A stretch of 43,840 nucleotides of DNA from Bacteroidota bacterium (GCA_003650305.1 QMOV01000009.1:1-43840), one strand, 5' to 3'; shown: positions 16,719-25,211, counted from the first letter of the stretch. Notes: generated by a model from the letters alone, not told the origin. Numbers and translations: made by a program.

Positions 16719-17516
16719 TTAATTAGCATGTTGTTTGGAATATGTTTTAGGTGTAACTCCGAATTTGTCTTTAAAGCATTTAGAAAAATACGAAGGGTTT
16801 TTAAATCCTGTTTGTTGAGCAATTTCAGTAATATTTCCTTTGCGATCATACATTAAATGCATGGCTCTGTTTAATCTAAAATCTCTAATAAAACTACTTG
16901 GAGGTTTGCCTGTAAGCGATATCATTTTTCTATAAACTTGCGACTTGCTATACTTTAAGGGCTTACTGAAATCTACAATGCTAAAATCTGAATTGTTCCA
17001 AATAGTTTCAACACAATTCATTAAATTTGTTAAGAACTGTTCTTCCGAAAAATTTAAAGTTCTTATATGCTCTTTATTAATAAATGTATTTCGGTTCTCT
17101 TTTTCGTAGGCTTTTTTAACTTCAGAAGTAATTACAATTTGATTTTTTACAACTTCGCACATTCGTGTTGAAAGCGTTTGAGCAGCTATTCTATTGGTAT
17201 GATGTGCTATTCCAATTTTAAGATGTCGAATAGATTTATCAAACTTTAGCGTGATGTATTTAAAATTAGACTTCACTTTTAAAGCACATAAAATAGCGTT
17301 GGTAACCGAATCAAATAATACGATATATGTATTATCATCCTGCTTTAATATCTGGCTATCAAATTTCTTCAACAACTTTGATATGCCATTGTGAAGTTTT
17401 TGTGTAAATAAGTTTAGCTGATTGGCTTCTAATCTATGTAAATAGTCGCTTGTTTCAATTACCATAACATACTTCATTTCCATATCTTTATTATCTGAAG
17501 TATTACTATTTTTCAT
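16719..17516 (-). CDS. AraC-family regulator with a cyclase-like N-terminal domain
   Basis: The C-terminal 90 residues are an AraC/XylS double helix-turn-helix: KPPSSFIRDFRLNRAMHLM, NITEIAQQTGFKNPSYFSKCFKDKFGVTP. The N-terminal part (about residues 14-145) resembles a class III nucleotidyl-cyclase fold: YIVLFDSVTNAILCALKVKSNF followed by LKIGIAHHTN. It lacks the metal-binding aspartates I would expect, so it is probably a sensor rather than an enzyme. From memory, Bacteroidetes relatives carry an additional N-terminal nickel-binding/DUF4242-like domain in the same chain; here a DUF4242 protein is encoded separately just downstream. I infer that it controls the adjacent lipoprotein gene. ATG at 17516 is used; a second ATG at 17480 is possible. 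Confidence 0.8.
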   Translation of the reverse strand: MKNSNTSDNKDMEMKYVMVIETSDYLHRLEANQLNLFTQKLHNGISKLLKKFDSQILKQDDNTYIVLFDSVTNAILCALKVKSNFKYITLKFDKSIRHLKIGIAHHTNRIAAQTLSTRMCEVVKNQIVITSEVKKAYEKENRNTFINKEHIRTLNFSEEQFLTNLMNCVETIWNNSDFSIVDFSKPLKYSKSQVYRKMISLTGKPPSSFIRDFRLNRAMHLMYDRKGNITEIAQQTGFKNPSYFSKCFKDKFGVTPKTYSKQHAN

Positions 17517-17691
17517 TTTTAAACCAATTAATGATAGTCTTACAATTTAATGATTTTTTATGAATTTTAAAAGCTAACATTTTAATATCATGCAGTTAAA
17601 TATTAATCATTTTTAATATTTCGTTAAGAATGAAATATAAACCTTAAGGTATTAAGTATTTTTTTATCTTTAAGCACGAAAATATATTTAA

Positions 17692-18636
17692 ATGAAAAAG
17701 ATAGGATTACTTACAATTTTATTTTTAATTGTCTGTTGTAAAAAGACTGATGAATCTAAAACAATTATAATAACAAGTGATCAAGTTAAAGAGGGTGTCA
17801 CTTATCTAGCTTCTGATGACTTAAAAGGAAGAGAAACTGGAACTATTGGAATTGATAAAGCGGCAACTTATATAGAAAACCAGTTAAGAAATTTTGGTGT
17901 TAAACCCTATTTTGAAACGTATCGAGATTCTTTTAAAATAAAAAAAATAGACGCTTTTAATGTAGTTGGATTTATTGAAGGTAATGATGATAAACTTAAA
18001 AATGAGGTTATAATTATTGGTGCACATTATGATCACATTGGTTATAAATCTAAAAGTGTAGAAAATGATTCTATAGGTAATGGTGCTAATGATAATGCAA
18101 CTGGGACCGCAACGGTATTAGCAATAGCTGAATATTTTGCAGCAAAAAATAATAACAAACGTAGTATTATGTTTGCGTTATTTTCGGCAGAAGAAATGGG
18201 ATTATTAGGCTCCAAACATTTGTCAAAAAAACTAAAAGATCAAAATTTAGATTTATATACTATGATAAATTTTGAAATGACTGGAGTTCCTTTTCCAGAT
18301 AGAGACTATGTGTCTTTTGTCTCTGGTTATGACTTATCTAATATTGCTGAAAAAATTAATCATTATACTAGCTCAAATCTAATAGGTTTTTCTGATGTGT
18401 CTAAAAAATATAATCTATTTAGAGCTTCAGATAATGCACCTTTTTATGACGTATTTAATGTACCCTGCCATACTATATCATCTTGCGATCTTTCAAATTA
18501 CGATTATTACCATCATGTTGACGATGAAGCCGAAAAAATGGATTACGAACACATGGCAAGTTTTATTAATAGTTTGATTCCAGCTATTGAAACCATGAGT
18601 AACACACCAACAAAAGAAATTAAAATACATGAGTAA
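17692..18636 (+). CDS. M28-family zinc aminopeptidase lipoprotein
   Basis: The 314-residue product begins with a lipoprotein signal (MKKIGLLTILFLIVCC; lipidated Cys15 or Cys16). M28 zinc-peptidase motifs follow: IIIGAHYDHIGY, GANDNATGTATVLAIAEYF, FALFSAEEMGLLGS with the catalytic Glu pair, and the late ligand in YYHHVDDEAEKMDY. These enzymes hold two zinc ions and remove N-terminal residues from peptides; anchoring suggests a periplasmic or surface role in peptide use. The segment MINFEMTG has Glu where the family often has Asp. The SDR gene overlaps its last 8 bases (ATGAGTAA), which suggests translational coupling. Confidence 0.88.
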   Translation: MKKIGLLTILFLIVCCKKTDESKTIIITSDQVKEGVTYLASDDLKGRETGTIGIDKAATYIENQLRNFGVKPYFETYRDSFKIKKIDAFNVVGFIEGNDDKLKNEVIIIGAHYDHIGYKSKSVENDSIGNGANDNATGTATVLAIAEYFAAKNNNKRSIMFALFSAEEMGLLGSKHLSKKLKDQNLDLYTMINFEMTGVPFPDRDYVSFVSGYDLSNIAEKINHYTSSNLIGFSDVSKKYNLFRASDNAPFYDVFNVPCHTISSCDLSNYDYYHHVDDEAEKMDYEHMASFINSLIPAIETMSNTPTKEIKIHE

Positions 18637-19312
18637 AAATGTTATCATAACAGGAACAAGTCAAGGCATAGGTTTTGAATTGGTTAAACTATTTGCCAAT
18701 AGCGGACACAATGTATTGGCATTGTCTAGAAAATCAAAACCTATTTTAAACTTGAATATAGATAACGTAACTACTTTTCCTTTTGATTTAGGTAATCTTG
18801 AAGCATATAAAGAAGTTGAAGAATTTATTTTTTCTGAATGGAAACAGGTTGATGTTTTAATTAATAACGCAGGAACACTTTTAAATAAACCTTTTGCTGA
18901 AACTACTTTTGAAGATTTTGAAGAAGTTTACAAAACCAATGTATTTGGTGTTGCCGAAATGACAAGAATTGTTCTCCCCTTTATGAAAAAAAACAGTCAT
19001 GTAGTAACCATTAGTTCAATAGGAGGCGTACAGGGAAGTATGAAATTCTCTGGATTGGCAGCATACAGTTCAAGTAAAGGTGCAGTAATTACTTTAACCG
19101 AATTATTAGCTGAAGAATACAAAGAAACAGGTCCTTCTTTTAACGTATTAGCACTTGGTGCAGTACAAACCGAAATGTTGGAAAAAGCGTTTCCAGATTA
19201 TAAAGCATCAACTACAGCTTTAGAAATGGCACAGTATATTTATAAGTTCTCTTTAAATGGTAATAAATATTATAATGGGAAACTGTTGCAGGTTTCAAAT
19301 TCTACACCTTAA
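18629..19312 (+). CDS. Short-chain dehydrogenase/reductase (SDR) family oxidoreductase
   Basis: The 227-residue protein has the complete classical SDR signature: the cofactor-binding TGTSQGIG near the N-terminus, NNAG at about residue 81, catalytic Ser in TISSIGG, and the YSSSKG (YxxxK) catalytic pair. The substrate cannot be told from sequence. It starts inside the M28 peptidase gene (8-nt overlap). Its TAA stop shares bases with the stop of the convergent tryptophanase gene, so there is no room for a terminator between them. Confidence 0.9.
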   Translation: MSKNVIITGTSQGIGFELVKLFANSGHNVLALSRKSKPILNLNIDNVTTFPFDLGNLEAYKEVEEFIFSEWKQVDVLINNAGTLLNKPFAETTFEDFEEVYKTNVFGVAEMTRIVLPFMKKNSHVVTISSIGGVQGSMKFSGLAAYSSSKGAVITLTELLAEEYKETGPSFNVLALGAVQTEMLEKAFPDYKASTTALEMAQYIYKFSLNGNKYYNGKLLQVSNSTP

Positions 19313-20685
19313 ACTCTTTCAAAATTTGCTGTAAAGTGACGTAAAAATTTTGGTTCGTAAGTAATCTTGATTCCTTTAGAGTTTTGTTTTTCTTTAAGTA
19401 TTTCTTCAAAGGTTTCAATAACATAATCAATATGACTTTGCGTGTATACTCTTCTAGGAATTGCAAGGCGTACCAATTCCATTGGAGCAGGGATCAAATT
19501 GTTATTTTCATCATATTTACCAAACATAACAGACCCAATTTCGCAACCTCTAATTCCTCCTTTTAGATATAAATCGCAAGCAAGAGCTTGTCCAGGATAT
19601 TCGTGAACAGGAATGTGATTATACAATGCTTTCGCATCTATATAAACTGCATGACCACCAACTGGTCTTATTATTGGAACTCCCATTTCTAATAATTTGT
19701 TTCCTAAATAAGTAGTGCTGGTAATTCGGTAGTGTAAATAATCTTTATCGAAAACTTCGTCAAGCCCTATGGCTATAGCTTCCATATCTCTTCCAGATAA
19801 ACCTCCATAGGTAACAAAGCCTTCTTTTATAATTAAAGTAGTAGTACAAGCGTTTGAAATCTCTTTACTTTTTAAAGCTATAAATCCACCCATATTTACT
19901 AAAGCATCTTTTTTTGCACTCATTACAGCACCATCTGCCAATGCAAACATTTCTTGAGCAATAGCTTTGTAACTTACATTTTTATAGGCTTCTTCTCTTT
20001 GAGCAATAAAGTAAGCATTTTCAGCAATCCTACAACAATCCAAAATATATAAAACATTGTATTTGTCACAAATAGTTCTTACATCTTTAGCATTTTGCAT
20101 ACTAACAGGTTGTCCGCCACCACTATTGTTAGTAACTGTAAGGATTACAGTACCTATGTTTTCTGCTCCATACTGGATAATAGTGTCTTCGAGTTTTTTA
20201 ATATCAATATTTCCTTTAAAAGGATGATCTAGAGATGGTTGCATTCCTTCTTCTGTAATACAATCAATAGCTGTTGAACCAGCATATTCAATATTTGCTC
20301 TTGTAGTATCGAAATGAGTATTACTTATAAAAACTTTTCCTTTTCCTCCTAAATAAGAATATAAGATACTTTCGCCTGCTCTACCTTGATGCGTTGGAAT
20401 AATGTGAGGATATCCTGTAAGTTCACTAACAGCATCTCGCATTCTCTCCCAACTTTTTGCTCCAGCATAAGATTCGTCACCTCTCATAATACCTGCCCAT
20501 TGTTCGGCACTCATAGCTGTTGTGCCACTATCTGTTAACAAATCAACAATTACTTTTCTTGATTCAAGTAAAAACAAATTATGTTTGGCTTCCTTTAAGT
20601 AGTTAAGTCTTTCTTTTTCGGTTGACATATATATAGGCTCAACCATTTTTATTCTGAAAGGCTCTATGATGGTTTTGTGTTGCAT
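19309..20685 (-). CDS. tnaA: Tryptophanase (tryptophan indole-lyase)
   Basis: This PLP enzyme splits tryptophan to indole, pyruvate and ammonia. The 458-residue protein has the family start EPFRIKMVEPI, DLLTDSGTTAMS, THQGRAGE and the PLP lysine in MSAKKDALVNMGG (about residue 259). The backbone looks close to tyrosine phenol-lyase (DSGTTAMSAEQWAGIM, GGLSGRDMEAIAIGL). The two residues I know to discriminate are nevertheless tryptophanase-like: Ile in GCEIGS, where phenol-lyases have Arg381, and His in RHFTANF, where they have Phe448. I chose ATG at 20685 (MQHKTI); the longer frame from 20694 starts with TTG. Convergent with the SDR gene. Indole production is therefore predicted for this strain. 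Confidence 0.88.
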   Translation of the reverse strand: MQHKTIIEPFRIKMVEPIYMSTEKERLNYLKEAKHNLFLLESRKVIVDLLTDSGTTAMSAEQWAGIMRGDESYAGAKSWERMRDAVSELTGYPHIIPTHQGRAGESILYSYLGGKGKVFISNTHFDTTRANIEYAGSTAIDCITEEGMQPSLDHPFKGNIDIKKLEDTIIQYGAENIGTVILTVTNNSGGGQPVSMQNAKDVRTICDKYNVLYILDCCRIAENAYFIAQREEAYKNVSYKAIAQEMFALADGAVMSAKKDALVNMGGFIALKSKEISNACTTTLIIKEGFVTYGGLSGRDMEAIAIGLDEVFDKDYLHYRITSTTYLGNKLLEMGVPIIRPVGGHAVYIDAKALYNHIPVHEYPGQALACDLYLKGGIRGCEIGSVMFGKYDENNNLIPAPMELVRLAIPRRVYTQSHIDYVIETFEEILKEKQNSKGIKITYEPKFLRHFTANFERV

Positions 20686-20849
20686 GTTTATCAATTTTAT
20701 TTTTTGGCATGATTATTAGTGCTTCAAAGATGAAATAATAGTAGAGAATATAAAATGATATTTGTCATACGTTTATCTTAATCACTATCCTTTTATAGAA
20801 GTTAAAAAGGGTTTTGCAATTTGTAATTTTAACTCCTATTTTTGTTCTG

Positions 20850-21467
20850 ATGCAAAACGAACTTCAACAATATATTCCTCAACAGGCTTTGCAAAAAGTC
20901 TTACAGCTTTTAAGGCATGATAATTTAACTGTTATAATTAAAAAGGAGCGTAAAACACGTCATGGAGATTATAAAAGATTGCCAAGAGGAAAGCATCAAA
21001 TAACCATAAATTCTAACTTAAATCCGTATAGATTTTTAATTACATTAATTCATGAAATTGCTCACTTTGAAGCGTATAAAAAATATGGAAGATTTATTAA
21101 ACCTCATGGAATAGAGTGGAAAAGAAGTTTTCAGCATCTTATGTTACCTTTTATAAATCCTGAAGTTTTTCCGATTAAATTATTGCCACTTATCGCAAAT
21201 CATTTTAAAAACCCTAAAGCAACCAGCGATACAGACACTAAATTAGCACTAGCTTTAAAACAATTTGATGAACCAAACGATAAAACCTATATTTTTGAAG
21301 TGCCTTTTGGAAGCACATTTAAAATGTACAATGGAAAAGTATTTCAAAAAGGAAATAAACGCGTAAAGCGTTACGAGTGTATTGAGATTAATACAGGAAA
21401 ATTGTATCTTTTCAATCCAAATGCTGAAGTTGAAATTGTCATTCCTGCGAAAGCAGGAATCTCATGA
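20850..21467 (+). CDS. SprT-like zinc metalloprotein
   Basis: The 205-residue protein contains the SprT-family zinc motif HEIAH (His68, Glu69, His72) followed by HGIEWKRSF with the third probable ligand His86. SprT-like proteins resemble the SPRTN protease fold; bacterial members are mostly uncharacterised. ATG at 20850 (MQNELQQYIPQQ) is preferred over a TTG at 20814 that adds a non-conserved hydrophobic lead. The last nine residues, VIPAKAGIS, and the stop codon are encoded by a REP-like palindrome (21439-21462). The original C-terminus has therefore been replaced or extended by repeat DNA. Confidence 0.82.
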   Translation: MQNELQQYIPQQALQKVLQLLRHDNLTVIIKKERKTRHGDYKRLPRGKHQITINSNLNPYRFLITLIHEIAHFEAYKKYGRFIKPHGIEWKRSFQHLMLPFINPEVFPIKLLPLIANHFKNPKATSDTDTKLALALKQFDEPNDKTYIFEVPFGSTFKMYNGKVFQKGNKRVKRYECIEINTGKLYLFNPNAEVEIVIPAKAGIS

Positions 21468-21584
21468 AATGAAACTAAATTGTTATCTTAAGCGAGTCAC
21501 ATTGAGCTTGTCGAAGATAAGTTTAAAGGTCTTAATTATAAATTGAATAAACTAAAAAGCAGATTCCTGCTTTCGCAGGAATGA
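21439..21584. repeat. REPIN-like element: perfect 24-bp inverted repeat around 98 bp
   Basis: The palindrome at 21439-21462 (TCATTCCTGCGAAAGCAGG plus AATCT) recurs as its exact reverse complement at 21561-21584. Each arm is itself a hairpin with a GAAA-type loop. Inside, TTATCTT (21483-21489) and AAGATAA (21514-21520) flank GAGCTTGTCG, another common type of intergenic repeat sequence. The left arm encodes the end of the SprT-like protein. The right arm ends 5 bases before the manC start. Confidence 0.8.
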
Positions 21585-21589
21585 TAGAT

Positions 21590-22669
21590 ATGAACAAAAA
21601 TTATTACGCAATATTAATGGCTGGAGGTGTTGGATCAAGATTTTGGCCTGTAAGTACTCAAGATTTTCCAAAACAGTTTCACGACATGTTAGGAACTGGA
21701 GAAACGCTTATTCAGAAGACCTTTAGCCGTTTAAGTAAGCTAATTCCCATCGAAAATATTTTCATTTTAACCAACGAGCGATATAACGATTTGGTGTTTG
21801 AGCAATTACCAGAAGTTACAAAACGTCAGGTAGTTTTAGAACCTGCAATGCGTAATACTGCACCTTGTATATTGTATGCTTCTTTAAAAATTCAGAAGGA
21901 GAATCCAGACGCTGTAATGATAGTTGCACCAAGTGACCATTGGATTGAAGATGAAAATGAGTTTACTAAAAACGTGCAACAAGCATTCGATTTTTGTTCT
22001 AAAAATGATGCCTTAATGACACTTGGCATTACACCAACATTTCCGAATACTGGTTATGGATATATCGAATATGATAAGTCTGCAAACAACGCAATCAAAC
22101 CTGTAAAACAGTTTAGAGAAAAACCAGATTACAATACTGCAAAGGAGTTTATAACTCAAGGAAATTTTCTTTGGAATGCAGGTATTTTTATGTGGAGTGT
22201 TAATAGTGTGGTTGAAGCATTTAAAAGTTGCCAACCACAACTATTCGATTTATTTAAAAAGGGAATAGAGGTTTATAATACCGATTTTGAAGACGATTTT
22301 GTGCGCGATAATTATGGTAAAGCTGAAAATATTTCGGTGGATTACGCCATCATGGAAACCTCTGAAAGTGTATTTGTTCTTCCAGCTGAGTTTGATTGGA
22401 ACGACTTAGGAACTTGGGGCAGTTTGTACGATAAATTAGATAAAGATGATAATGGGAATGCTATTGTAAACGCTAGAACTTTATCCAAAGACGCTTCAGG
22501 AAATATGATAAGAACTAAAAGCAATAAAATAGTTGTTATTGATGGTTTGCAAGATTATATTATTGTTGATAAAGATGATGTTTTACTTATTATGCCTAGA
22601 TATAAAGAGCAAGATATTAAAGAAGTACTTCAAAAAGTTAAGAACAAGTTTGGAGAAAAGTACATATAG
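21590..22669 (+). CDS. manC: Mannose-1-phosphate guanylyltransferase
   Basis: The enzyme makes GDP-mannose from mannose-1-phosphate and GTP, for surface polysaccharides. The 359-residue protein has the nucleotidyltransferase signature AGGVGSRFWPVS near residue 12, EPAMRNTAPCILYASL, FREKPDYNTAKEF and WNAGIFMW. It lacks the C-terminal isomerase domain of bifunctional ManC/AlgA proteins and is a single-domain type. Start choice: ATG at 21590 (MNKNYYAILMAGG). The in-frame ATG at 21581 lies in the right arm of the REP-like palindrome and would add only MID. The palindrome leaves little room for a promoter, so transcription may come from the SprT-like gene. Confidence 0.9.
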   Translation: MNKNYYAILMAGGVGSRFWPVSTQDFPKQFHDMLGTGETLIQKTFSRLSKLIPIENIFILTNERYNDLVFEQLPEVTKRQVVLEPAMRNTAPCILYASLKIQKENPDAVMIVAPSDHWIEDENEFTKNVQQAFDFCSKNDALMTLGITPTFPNTGYGYIEYDKSANNAIKPVKQFREKPDYNTAKEFITQGNFLWNAGIFMWSVNSVVEAFKSCQPQLFDLFKKGIEVYNTDFEDDFVRDNYGKAENISVDYAIMETSESVFVLPAEFDWNDLGTWGSLYDKLDKDDNGNAIVNARTLSKDASGNMIRTKSNKIVVIDGLQDYIIVDKDDVLLIMPRYKEQDIKEVLQKVKNKFGEKYI

Positions 22670-22671
22670 CT

Positions 22672-22743
22672 AAAGACAAATTAGAACGCTGGTTAAGAGA
22701 AATACTAGACTTAGATACGCTTGTGGTTAGGAGAGTGAATTAA
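22672..22743 (+). pseudogene. Possible 3' remnant of a lost gene
   Basis: Immediately after manC, in a different frame, 23 sense codons read KDKLERWLREILDLDTLVVR and end in TAA at 22741-22743. The composition is protein-like, with an amphipathic pattern, and is unlike the surrounding AT-rich spacer, but there is no start codon. It may be the tail of a deleted gene. Chance cannot be excluded for so short a stretch. Confidence 0.25.
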
Positions 22744-22806
22744 TATTATTTTTATTAAGCATTCAAAATATTTAATCCTTATATAATATATCATTACTAA
22801 ACAGAA

Positions 22807-23610
22807 ATGCTAAAATTATTAGATAATTATTTTTTAGATGAAAGTAAAATTTGGTTAAATAGATATATGCCAGTTAAGAATTTAGAACGTTGTTTAAAGA
22901 ATGGACAATTTAATTTAAATTTTACTCGAATAGAATTATATGATGACATTTTAGAAGGTTGGAGGAACGACTTTCCAGAATTAAATCAAGCATGGAAAAA
23001 TTTTGTTAGTTATGCAAAAAGAATTACAAATGATGGAGGAATTGTTGAGTCAGGTAAATGTGTTGTTCCTTTTTTTCTTGAATTAAATAAAAACTTAAAA
23101 GAGAATTCACATCAAAATATTTTTATAATTAAGGAAATAGAAAATTACTTAAAATTAATTGAAACAAACTTTGCTTCATGTTGGTTCATAACTGAATCAC
23201 TACATTTTGAAGAAAGATATATGTGGAATATTTATGGAAAATCGTCCGAAGAACCTGCTGCCATGATTTCAATAAAATGGATAGAGTTAAAGACTATATT
23301 GGAAAAATCTAAAAAATGTTTCGTTTGTGGATTAGTTGACTATGATGGAAAAAGTAAAAAAAATGCTTTATTTAAAAAACATTCTTCATATTCACATGAA
23401 AAAGAATTTAGAATTATAAGTTCTGATTTTAAACATGATTATAATCCTTTAGTTGTAGAAAAAACTTTAAAAAAGATTATCACATTAAGTGAACCAATAT
23501 CTTCAAATGAATATAATAAAATTAAATCTGTACTAAAAGAACAAGATGAAATAAAATATTCTAATTTACCTATTCAGTGGAAATTGAAAGACATAAAAAA
23601 CCTTTTATAA
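22807..23610 (+). CDS. DUF2971-like protein of unknown function
   Basis: The 267-residue protein starts with a hydrophobic/aromatic segment (WLNRYMPVKNLERCLKNGQF) followed by NFTRIELYDDILEGWRNDF, and has CWFITESLHFEERYMWNIYGK in the middle. Such a 'few contacts, then MWxxY' layout and the later HSSYSHEKEFRII are typical of DUF2971 proteins. Function is unknown. Several family members occur in accessory regions, and this gene has features of one: it stands alone, is very AT-rich, and is bounded by REP-like palindromes (21561 upstream, 23680 downstream). No signal peptide or membrane segment is seen. I would not assign a defence role from this sequence alone. Confidence 0.65.
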   Translation: MLKLLDNYFLDESKIWLNRYMPVKNLERCLKNGQFNLNFTRIELYDDILEGWRNDFPELNQAWKNFVSYAKRITNDGGIVESGKCVVPFFLELNKNLKENSHQNIFIIKEIENYLKLIETNFASCWFITESLHFEERYMWNIYGKSSEEPAAMISIKWIELKTILEKSKKCFVCGLVDYDGKSKKNALFKKHSSYSHEKEFRIISSDFKHDYNPLVVEKTLKKIITLSEPISSNEYNKIKSVLKEQDEIKYSNLPIQWKLKDIKNLL

Positions 23611-23679
23611 TAATTACAATGTAAAGCATTGAAGAACTGAGATAAAACATTCCTGTCTTATTTTTATCTTCAATTTATA

Positions 23680-23697
23680 AGATTCCTGCCTTCGCAG
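23680..23697 (-). repeat. Degenerate copy of the REP-like palindrome
   Basis: AGATTCCTGCCTTCGCAG matches the right arm at 21561 with one mismatch over 18 bases, but the far side of the palindrome has decayed (GTAAAA instead of GAATGA). It lies 10 bases past the stop codon of the convergent ABC ATPase gene. Confidence 0.6.
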
Positions 23698-23706
23698 TAA
23701 AAAATA

Positions 23707-24474
23707 TTACTGCCTTTCCTCAATATACATTTGTCTTACTTTTTTCATAAGATCTGAAGAATATACAAAGTTAGTAACCGCTTCATTATCGGTTTTAAAA
23801 ATAGTTTCTTTAGAGCCTTGCCAGACTTTTACACCATCTATTAAAAAAATAATTTTTTCACCAATTTCCATAACAGAATTCATATCATGAGAATTTATAA
23901 CTGTTATTATTTGGTATTCGTCAGTTATTTCTTGTATCAGGTTATCTATAACAATTGCAGTTTTTGGGTCTAATCCTGAGTTGGGTTCATCACAAAATAA
24001 ATATTTTGGGTTATTTACAATGGCACGAGCAATAGCAGCACGTTTTTGCATTCCTCCAGAAGCTTCGCTTGGCATTTTGTTGTGTGCATCGGCTAAATTA
24101 ACACGCTTTAAAACAAAATTAACACGATCCTCCATTTCGCTTTTACTTTGTTTGGTAAACATTCTTAAAGGAAACATCACATTTTCGGCAATGGTCATAG
24201 AATCAAACAAAGCTCCACCTTGAAACAGCATTCCTATTTTTGCTCTTAAGTCACGTTTTTGGTTTTCGGTTAAATCAGAAAATATTTTCCCATCATAAGA
24301 AATACACCCTTTTTCATAAGGGAATAATCCCAATAAGCATTTTATAAAAACGGTTTTCCCTGAACCACTTGCACCAATAATAAGATTGGTCTTCCCTTTT
24401 TCAAACGTTGTACTTATACCTTTTAAAATATGAGCTTCTCCAAAAGACTTGTATAGATCTTTAACTATAATCAT
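23707..24474 (-). CDS. ABC transporter ATP-binding protein, MlaF type
   Basis: The 255-residue ATPase has Walker A GASGSGKT (about residues 34-41), the Q-loop MLFQGGALFDSMTIAENVMFPLRMF, signature SGGMQKRAAIARAI, Walker B YLFCDEPNSGLDP and the H-loop VINSHDM. The GALFDSMTIAENVMFPL pattern is characteristic of the Mla/phospholipid-retrieval family. With the MlaE-type permease upstream it should power lipid movement between inner and outer membrane. Its ATG overlaps the permease stop (TAATG), so the two are coupled. The substrate-binding MlaD/MCE gene is not downstream in this window. Confidence 0.88.
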   Translation of the reverse strand: MIIVKDLYKSFGEAHILKGISTTFEKGKTNLIIGASGSGKTVFIKCLLGLFPYEKGCISYDGKIFSDLTENQKRDLRAKIGMLFQGGALFDSMTIAENVMFPLRMFTKQSKSEMEDRVNFVLKRVNLADAHNKMPSEASGGMQKRAAIARAIVNNPKYLFCDEPNSGLDPKTAIVIDNLIQEITDEYQIITVINSHDMNSVMEIGEKIIFLIDGVKVWQGSKETIFKTDNEAVTNFVYSSDLMKKVRQMYIEERQ

Positions 24475-25211
24475 TAGCTTAATAACATTTGGGTTAGTAT
24501 ATAGTTTAAAAGGATTATCATTACACTAGTCCATACAAAAGATGTTGTACTGGCTTTACCAACTTCAAGTGCTCCACCTTTCATGTAATAGCCATGAAAT
24601 GATGGTATGGTTGCTAATAAAAAAGCAAAAACAAAAGTTTTTATAAAAGCATAGGATAAATGAAACGGAATAAAGTCTAATTGTACTCCAGTTATATAAT
24701 CTTCAAGCGTAGTAAAACCACCATAAACACAAGCTGCCATGCCTCCAATAATTCCTAAAAAGATAGCGATAGAAATAGCAAAAGGATATAGCATAAGTGC
24801 TATAACTTTAGGGAATACTAAATAATTTAATGAGTTTATTCCCATAACTTCTAATGCATCTATTTGCTCTGTAACTCTCATAGTACCAATGCTAGACGTA
24901 ATAAATGACCCAACTTTTCCAGCCATAATAATAGAAATAAATGTTGGAGCAAACTCTAATATAATGGATTGCCGAGTTGCAAAACCAACTAAATATTTTG
25001 GTATTAATGGATTTGTAATATTTAAAGCGGTTTGAATTGTAACAACACCACCAACAAAAAAGGCTATAAAAGCAACAATCCCTAAAGAACTGATAATAAG
25101 ATCGTCAATGTCTTTTAAGATAAGATGTTTCATCACAGACCATTTTGTTGGTTTGCGAAACATCTCTTTAATCATCAAAAAATATTTTCCAATATTATGG
25201 AGGTAATTCAT
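24474..25211 (-). CDS. ABC transporter permease, MlaE type
   Basis: The 245-residue inner-membrane protein has about five to six hydrophobic segments. It carries the MlaE core: GVVTIQTALNI, FAPTFISIIMAGKVGSFITSSIGTMRVTEQIDALEVMGINSLNYLVFPKVIAL (residues 91 to 144) and IPSFHGYYMKGGALEVGKAST near the C-terminus. It pairs with the ATPase encoded next. The family transports phospholipids and related lipids and helps maintain outer-membrane asymmetry. The start at ATG 25211 follows the spacer after engB. Confidence 0.88.
   Translation of the reverse strand: MNYLHNIGKYFLMIKEMFRKPTKWSVMKHLILKDIDDLIISSLGIVAFIAFFVGGVVTIQTALNITNPLIPKYLVGFATRQSIILEFAPTFISIIMAGKVGSFITSSIGTMRVTEQIDALEVMGINSLNYLVFPKVIALMLYPFAISIAIFLGIIGGMAACVYGGFTTLEDYITGVQLDFIPFHLSYAFIKTFVFAFLLATIPSFHGYYMKGGALEVGKASTTSFVWTSVMIILLNYILTQMLLS

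Noticed and set aside
16324-16722. Plus-strand reading frame of 132 codons opposite the DUF4242 lipoprotein
   Set aside because: The minus-strand frame has a lipobox and a recognisable domain; the plus frame has neither.
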